Assembly: GCA_025200525.1 (NCBI GenBank)
Contig: CM045761.1
Coordinates: forward strand, 63,830,009-63,894,008
Origin: Camellia lanceoleosa
Lineage: Eukaryota; Streptophyta; Magnoliopsida; Ericales; Theaceae
Direction of reading: 5' to 3'
DNA: 64,000 nucleotides
Of the stretch, positions 57,590 to 64,000 are shown one piece after another (the stretch's first letter is position 1; the number at the start of each line of letters is the position of its first letter). The position numbers were made by a program, and so were the translations under genes. The notes under the pieces are model-generated. The model had not been told where the DNA came from. It worked only from the letters and a program-made list of their open reading frames with translations, and ran no database searches.

Positions 57590-58427
57590 CCAACAAAAAG
57601 ACATTTATAATTTTTAAAATTACAAAAAATAATTTATATTTTAAATAAATCTTAAAAAATATATTTATAATTTACCTTGATAGTAGTATAATAGAAGGTA
57701 GATGACACATAATAGTGATGTGGCAATGGAAATGTGATGGTACAATTTCATAAGGATATATGTGGCGAAAAGATTGATTGGTGGGTTGTTTTTGATTGAC
57801 CCGATAATCTCTCCCCTATATTTTAATCTTTTCATTTTTATTTTTTTTTGTAAGTTTCAATTTAGACCCTTACTAAGGATTTGAAACGTTCATTTAGCAA
57901 GTTTTGTAATAAAAGTCACTCATTTAAAAAAAATGAGTTTCGTCAAAAAATTATAAACTTAAAAAAGTAATTATATTTTATTTTATAAAATAAATGACAA
58001 ATGTGATTATAAATTTAAATTATTTATTTTATAAAATAAAATTATTTTTTGTTCATGTGTTCATAATTTGCTAATGAAATTTATTTTTTTCATAAATGCC
58101 TTTTATTACAAAACTTAAGATATAAATAGTTTGGATCATCGATGCAAATCCAAATTAAGACCACAGGAACATAGAGAGAGATGAAAAAATGAAAGTATGA
58201 AGAGCAACCTATTTTTGATGGACCATATTTAAGTCTTGTTTGTTCGTTAATAAGTTAAAATAGTTAAGAAATAAAAAATTTATTATAAATTATCATACAT
58301 TTTTTTGTAAAATTAAAAAATAAATTAAAATAATCAATTTCCAGAAGAGTTACTTCTATCCACAACTTTTTAGTAGAAAAAGATTGATGACGAAAACAAC
58401 TCTTTGAAACTTAATGATTTAATGTAA
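57590..58427. repeat. AT-rich DNA with a dispersed repeat (57,684-57,810)
   Basis: GTAGATGACACATAATAGTG and the following 100 bp recur at 63,610-63,713. The remainder (57,811-58,427) is AT-rich, with inverted AAATAATTTATTTTATAAAAT-like words and no gene. Confidence 0.55.
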
Positions 58428-58830
58428 CCGCTTGTCTCCAGTCTAAAATCAAATTAGACGGTATTATTTGATTTGTGGAGATTCATTATGGGTCTCGTTT
58501 TGATAATCTGAACCGTTCAAGGTGTAAAACTCGTCGAGTACTATGTGCTTGTGAAAAATCACATTAATCGGATATCGATAGTTAGCTCATCGATTAGTTT
58601 TTTGTCAATTGTTAATTTATTTATCCTCTATTTTTTTTTAATATATAAAACTGATTTGATCACATAGTTATTGATATTTAATTAAAGTGATTTTTTACAG
58701 ACATATAATACTTGACAAGTTTTATACATTAAACTATTCAAATTATCAACAAAAAAAAAACCTATGCTAGACTTCCACAAATCGAATAATATTATCTAAT
58801 CCGTTCTCAAACTGGACGCAAGCTTGCCCA
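58428..58830. mobile_element. Palindromic MITE with long inverted arms
   Basis: Arms of about 140 bp: 58,428-58,570 (CCGCTTGTCTCCAGTCTAAA ... GATTTGTGGAG ... ACTCGTCGAGTA) and the inverted 58,690-58,830 (TACTTGACAAGTT ... CTTCCACAAATCGAATAAT ... CTGGACGCAAGC). The flanks share ATTTAAT imperfectly. The near-total TIR structure and possible 9-bp duplication suggest a Mutator-type MITE, tentatively. Confidence 0.65.
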
Positions 58831-59284
58831 ATTTAATTTTGTTTGGTTAGTAAGGTGTCAAAAGAATGATGACACACCCCACGCATTAAGTTGGTGCGGT
58901 GACGTGCGGCGACACGGATAAAAGTTGCGTGTATAACTAGCATGGCATCCTCCGGCAGCGACATTTGATTCATTTTATTTGTTTTTGGACTCATGACATT
59001 TAATTCATTGGTCTGAATTATTTTCTCCGGTACGGTCGAATAGGATAAATGCTATAACAATTTTATAATTGTCTTCTAGAAACAAAATTAGTGAAAATTA
59101 ATCACTCTGTTTTATTTAGTTATAATTTTTTAATTCAATTTTTTTTAATTAAATTTTTTATTTTTCATATTTTTTATTTATATAATATTGCTCATACAAA
59201 GCCAAAAAAAGGAGTTTAAGATGTACAGTCTAGTTGGTTACTACAGTACACTTTTACGTGAGAAAAGTTAATTTTTATTAAGGG
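58831..59284. other. Intergenic DNA, no gene seen
   Basis: A short GC-balanced patch at 58,870-58,960 (GGTGCGGTGACGTGCGGCGA) stands out from the AT-rich flank. It carries no recognisable coding frame. Confidence 0.4.
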
Positions 59285-59463
59285 TAAGGGATGACAATGG
59301 ATAATCTATTCTATGGGTATCTATGGAGACCCAACCCAAATATATGGGTTTTCCTCTTTTTTCTTATCTATTGGGTAGGGTAGGTGATATTCTTTAAATA
59401 TTCATTGGGGATGGGTTGGGGATGGGTACCCACTAATTTTCCCATATGTTTTTTTTTTTTTTT

Positions 59464-60400
59464 AAGATTCACAACTAAAACTAAATATACATTCAATTTT
59501 TTTTCTTTTATTTATTTATTTTTCAAGTTCACAAAAACTTTTTTTTTTCTTTTTTTTTCTTTTTTTAAGATTCACAACCAAAACTAAATATACATTCAAT
59601 CTTTTTTCTTTTATTTATTTATTTATTTTTTCAGGTTCATAAAGTTCTTTTTTTTTTCTTTTTTTTTTTTTTTTTTTTCTTTTTTTTTAAGATTCACAAC
59701 CAAAACAAAATCTACATTCACTCTTTATTAATTTATTTATTTTTCTGTTCACAAAAAACATTTTTTTTTTTCAAGATTCACAACCAAAACTAAATATAAA
59801 TTCAATCTTTTTCTTTTATTTATTTATTTTTTTCAGGTTCATAAATATATATATATTTTTTTTAAGATTCACAACCAAAACTAAATATACATTCAATCTT
59901 TTTTATTTTATTTATTTATTTATTTTTTTAGGTTCACAAAAAATATATATATATTTTTTAAGATTCACAACCAAAACTAAATATACATTCAATCTTTTTT
60001 CTTTTATTTATTTATTTTTTTTTTCAGGTTCACAAAAAAATTTTTTTTTTTTTTTTTAAGATTCACAACCAAAACTAAATATACATTCAATCTTTTTTCT
60101 TTTATTTATTTATTTTTTTTTCAGGTTCACAAAAAACTCTTTTTTTTTTTTTTTTTTAAAGATCCACAACCAAAGCTAAATATACTTCCAATCTTTTTTT
60201 TTAGTATTATTTTTATTTTTAAGGTTCACAACCATTTTTTTTTTTTTAATTTTTAAGATTCACAACCAAAGCTAAATATATATTCAATCTTTTTTCCTTT
60301 TATTTTTATTTTTTAAGGTTCACAATCAATTTTTTTTTTTTTTTTTTTTTAAGATTCACAACCAAAGCTAAATATACATTCAATCTTATTTTATTTTATT
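59464..60400 (+). repeat. Left arm array, ten units of about 98 bp
   Basis: The core AAGATTCACAACCAAAACTA followed by AATATACATTCAATCTT starts near 59,464, 59,566, 59,687, 59,774, 59,863, 59,958, 60,056, 60,158, 60,253 and 60,350. Spacers are TTTATTTATTT, CAGGTTCACAAAAA and T runs of variable length. Confidence 0.9.
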
Positions 60401-60948
60401 TGGCTGAATAATAAAATCAAATACACATTAATTAACATTGTCAATTATTCTTGTTAAATTTTATGCATATCTAGAATTTTTTAAATTTATTTAAAAAAAT
60501 TAAGGACGCTGTCTAGTGTAGGTTTCGGTTTGCTTTTCTATGTTATTTTATTTTGTTATGTATTGTAATTTTCAGAATGGTTTGTTTGTTCTGAAATTTC
60601 AATTAACGAGTATGAATCTATTTGTTTCATGTTATCACACAATTTATACAATATATATATATATATATAAATGTATTTGAAAATAAGAAAATTGTAGAGA
60701 ATCGAAACAAGCATGAGTCGTGATTGGTTAGAAATGATGGGTACAAAGATTTCTTTGCTGGAAAAACAAAAAGGGGATACAAAGTCTTACTAAATAAATT
60801 TTTTTTAAATAAAATAATTTTTCTTAGTTATAGACAGATTTAACTGAAATCAGCTTGTTTCCCAATGTTATGCTTCATTTATTTAGATAGAAAATATTTT
60901 TTAATGAAAAATATTTTTTATAAAAAAATTTAAAAAATATTTTTTTAT

Positions 60949-61088
60949 ATTTGGTGGTGGTGGTGATGGAACGAAGGTGAAAGTAGAGATTGTAACATAG
61001 TGGTGGGGTGATGGCGGTAGTGATGATGGTAGTGGCTATGGTGGTGGTAGTATGATAGTGAAGGTGAGAATAGTGGTGATGGTGTTGT
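60949..61088. repeat. GGTGGTGAT-type minisatellite
   Basis: Irregular GGT, GAT and GTA triplets in the centre of the foldback-like element. Translated, it would be low complexity; no gene inferred. Confidence 0.7.
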
Positions 61089-61662
61089 GAAATTAATAAA
61101 AATTTAATTGAAAAAACATTTTTTGTTTTTTAAAAGTAACAAACAACAAAATTCGTGGGGGACTAAAGGACGAAGATAGAGGATGGATTTGGTGTGGTGA
61201 GGCATAGATATCTTAAAATGAATGGTTCAGATTTGTTAAAAGGTATAATTAGATTTTGGATAAATTAAAATAAATGGCTCAAATTTGCTAAAAGAAAGAT
61301 GGTTTAATGTCTAAAATGTCCGTGGCTAAGAGATCAACAAACAATTCCTTATTTATGCCCTGATGCAATTTAATATAGGTCTTATAACACTTTCTTCAAA
61401 CAGGTTCTTTCACATTTTATTTCTTCAAATAGGCGCTTATAACATTGTAAACAGGTTCTTATAACATGTAGGGAGAGAGTGAGAGTGAGAGAGAGAGATG
61501 GTTGTAATTTTTTTAATCTTCCACGTTCTTCCACATTTTTCTTTAATTACTAAAACTTATTTGATTGTCTCAAAATTATATATTTGATTATTATAAAACA
61601 AACTTTTAATTAATTAATTAATGTGTATTTGATTTTGTTGTTGAACCAAATAAAATAAAATA

Positions 61663-62290
61663 AGATTGAATGTATATTTAGCTTTTGTTGTGAATCCTAA
61701 AAAATTAAAAAAGTTGCTAACATTAAATATATTAAAAAAAAAGAAAAAGATTGAAGGTATATTTAGCTAAAACCTTAAAAAAAAAAAAAAAAAGTTGTTA
61801 ACATTAAATATATTAAAAAAGAAAAAAGATTGAAGGTATATTTAGCTTTTGTTGTGAACCTTAAAAAAAAAAAAAAAAAAAAAAAGTTGTTAACATTAAA
61901 TATATTAAAAAAAAGAAAAAAGAAAAAAATTTGAAGGTATATTTAGCTTTTATTGTGAACCTTAAAAAAAAAAAAAAAAAAAAAGAAGTTGTTAACATTA
62001 AATATATTTTTAAAAAAAAGAAAAAAAATTTGAAAGTATATTTAGCTTTTGTTGTGAACCTTCAAAAAAAAAAAAAAAAAAAGATTGTTAACATTAAATA
62101 TATTAAAAAAGAAAGAAAAAAGATTGAAGATATATTTAACTTTTGTTGTGAACCTTAAAAAAAAAAAAAATTTGTTAACATTAAATATATTAAAAAAAAG
62201 AAAAAAAATTGAAGGTATATATAACTTTTGTTTTGAACCTTTAAAAAAAAAAAAAAAAGTTATTGTTAACATTAAATATATAAAATAAAA
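61663..62290 (-). repeat. Right arm array, seven units of about 90 bp
   Basis: The core, inverted relative to the left array (GATTGAAGGTATATTTAGC then TTTTGTTGTGAACC), starts near 61,663, 61,749, 61,827, 61,927, 62,027, 62,120 and 62,206. Its spacers contain GTTAACATTAAATATATTAA, which the left array lacks. Confidence 0.88.
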
Positions 62291-62455
62291 ATGGGGATTA
62301 AAGTGGGTTGGGGAAAATCCAAACCCATTAGGATATGGGGAGGGTGGTACCCATGGAGAATGGGGAATGGGGAATGGGGAATGGGGAAAATTTATTATAG
62401 GAAAATGGGGTTGGGAAATTAATATTCATCTCATTAATCCCCATTGCCATCCCTA

Positions 62456-62699
62456 AGTTTGACAACAAGCTATTTTAGTTTTAAAAAATTATTATTAAAA
62501 AATCAACTTTTCGTTTTTATTTTTTTTATATCTTTTCATAAAAAAATAAAAATTAACTAAAATAATTAATTTTCAAAATAATCTAAATGTAAGAATTGAT
62601 ACTTTATTACCTATTATTAGATTTTTTGTTTTATTATTAATTTCTTTCTCATTATGAATTTTTTTCTTAAGTTTGGTTGGTTTTGGTTAGGCTATTTCA
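62456..62699. other. AT-rich flank, no gene seen
   Basis: Only AT-rich sequence with repeated AAAAATTA words. Confidence 0.4.
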
Positions 62700-62724
62700 G
62701 GCTCTTTTGAGAGGGTTTGGTTAT

Positions 62725-63140
62725 GGTGTGCAACTTACACTTACACCTTATACCTTACACTTACATCTTACACTTACACCTTTTGTGAAAAATTAAACCT
62801 TACACTTACACATTTTTTGAGGTTGCACACCATATGCAACCAACCTACACCTTACACCTTACACTTACACCTTACACTCATACCTTATACTTATACTTAC
62901 ACCTTACACTTAGGCCAAGTTTGGGATGTTTAAAAAAAGTTAAAAAGTCAAAAAGTCACTATCCTATTTAAGTCACATCATCTTATTTAAGTCACATCAT
63001 CTCTCTAACACATCACTTCAAACCCAACCCAAACCCAACCCATATTTCATAAAAAGTCAAAAAGTACACTTATTTAGTCTTCCCAAACTTGGCCTTACAC
63101 CTTTTGTGTAAGTGGCACATGGTGTGCACTTGCACACTTA
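62725..63140. repeat. TTACAC/TTACACC hexamer-heptamer array
   Basis: Degenerate tandem copies of CTTACA(C/T)CTTACACT-type words from 62,735 to 62,910, continuing after a MITE to about 63,110. The words GGTGTGCAA near the left and GGTGTGCACTTGCACAC near the right edge suggest the array belongs to an inverted-repeat element. Confidence 0.6.
62913..63094. mobile_element. 182-bp MITE inside the TTACAC array
   Basis: TIRs GGCCAAGTTTGGGATG and the inverted CTTCCCAAACTTGGCC are flanked by TTA at 62,910-62,912 and 63,095-63,097. The inner words AAAAAGTCAAAAAGT occur on both arms. Confidence 0.85.
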
Positions 63141-63849
63141 AGAAAACTCCCTTTTGAGGAGTGTGTCAAAAGTTACTTCTTAATTTTTAACTTATTTTGG
63201 GTCATATCATCTCTCATATTTTTTATATGATTTTTTTAAAAAAAAAAAAAAACTAAAAAGCCAACTGTTAAGTTAAGAAGACTTTCCATTGTGAAGACTT
63301 TTTTTAACACATTATTGAACTCTACAGTTAACGTTCAATTATTATCAAATTTTCATATCCCGTTAAAAACTGGTGATATATAGCTTTTATTTAAGATGTG
63401 AGTTAGCTTTTTAATGTTTTAATTTTTTGATTATTTTAGCCTAGAGTTAAAAAGTCTTATTTATGATGTACTTTTTTTTTTGATTTTTTTAAGAGAAAAA
63501 ATGAAATAATTATGATTTAAATGTAACATTTTATCTAATTTTTAAACTTATTTTATTTTATTTTTAACTATTTTAACCAAAAAATATATGCCACACACAA
63601 CCACAATAATATAAGGTAGATGACACATAATAGTGATGTGGCAATTGAAATGTGATGGTACAATTATATGTGGCGTAAAGATTGGGTTGTTTTCTGTATG
63701 ACCATATTATTTTTCACATTTTTTCGTCCACCCAAATTGTTTGACAATGAAACAAACAGTGAAATTGTAATTAAAAATTTAGGCAGGTAAAAGTTCAATA
63801 AAACAAACAAGATTCCCTGCAATACTTTTTCGTAATAATTAAAATTAAG
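63141..63849. repeat. AT-rich DNA with MITE-like and dispersed repeats
   Basis: 63,175-63,295 has inverted AAGTTACTTCTTAA and TTAAGTTAAGAAGAC words, a probable degraded MITE. 63,610-63,713 repeats 57,684-57,810. No gene. Confidence 0.45.
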
Positions 63850-64000
63850 TAGGTAAGAAAAATCGAAAAAATCGACTAAATCGATCGAACCGGATTGAAC
63901 CGGTCATATTTGGTCGGTGTTTTAATATGAATCGGTCTGTTCGGTTTTGAAAATTAATTTTTTTTAGTTTTCGGTTCGGTGTCGGTTTTGGTATACTATA
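63850..64000. repeat. Edge of an ACCGG/CGGTT-rich repeat
   Basis: Words such as CGAACCGG, GAACCGGTC, CGGTCTGTTCGG and TTCGGTTCGG cluster to the end of the window. They look like the margin of a dispersed repeat that continues outside. Confidence 0.4.

Larger units (their letters stand above)
59285..62455. mobile_element. Foldback-like element with arrayed inverted arms
   Basis: The outer ends are inverted: left TAAGGGATGACAATGG and, read inward from the right, TAGGGATGGCAATGG, followed on both sides by GGGTA/GGGT-rich DNA. Inside are two arrays of the same roughly 37-bp core in opposite orientation (ten copies at 59,464-60,400, seven at 61,663-62,290). The inverted similarity extends past the arrays to CAAATACACATTAATTAA at 60,417-60,436 and its inverse near 61,610-61,635. 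The centre (60,440-61,600) has no gene. Long arms of tandem subrepeats are the definition of Foldback elements. The GGGATG-type ends recall hAT termini. No target duplication was found. Confidence 0.65.

Noticed and set aside
61931..62288. Lys-rich frames in the right array
   Set aside because: They translate poly-A spacers of the foldback-like array; no protein is implied.

Overview
This is plant nuclear DNA, almost certainly from a flowering plant with a repeat-rich genome. It holds Ty1/copia and Tat-type Ty3/gypsy polyprotein relics, a PIF/Harbinger transposon with a spliced DDE transposase and a Myb-like partner gene, a Mutator-like terminal inverted repeat family with 9-bp target duplications, many TTA-flanked MITEs, and a very AT-rich background. 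I found no convincing host gene, tRNA, rRNA or CRISPR. Every coding region I can support belongs to a mobile element, and every one is broken.
Layout. 1-2.06 kb: AT-rich DNA with a solo LTR (804-1356, TSD TAAAA). 2.07-7.24 kb: a structurally complete but coding-dead copia element on the minus strand (two LTRs, PBS, PPT, TSD CAGAC). 8.2-21.25 kb: a minus-strand Tat-like gypsy derivative with LTR-like copies at both ends, an Arg-type PBS and a leader, but no gag-pol. Its interior holds a very G-rich stretch and a decayed plus-strand (antisense) ORF. A solo LTR sits about where gag-pol should be. 21.25-25.6 kb: MITEs and a Mutator-like element. 26.3-42.5 kb: a second Tat/Retand-type element on the minus strand. 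Gag, protease, RT, RNase H and a piece of integrase run from 42,538 down to 35,384, and an antisense ORF lies at 26.3-28.4 kb. It has been opened by two PIF/Harbinger elements (28,811-29,699 and 29,703-35,080) that share one TTA, and by a 2.36-kb solo LTR (37,960-40,323).
42.8-64 kb: AT-rich DNA full of non-autonomous elements. These include an inverted copy of the Mutator-like element, a Harbinger MITE with another MITE inside it, tandem Helitron-like units, a long LTR-like block (47.75-53.2 kb), a palindromic MITE, and a foldback-like element (59.3-62.5 kb) whose long inverted arms are arrays of about 37-bp core repeats.
How it fits together: the window is a nest of insertions. Two Tat-lineage elements form the older layer. 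Solo LTRs, Harbinger elements and MITEs sit inside them. The most unusual items are the foldback-like element, the gag-pol-less Tat derivative with its G-rich antisense block, and the two Harbinger elements abutting at one TTA.
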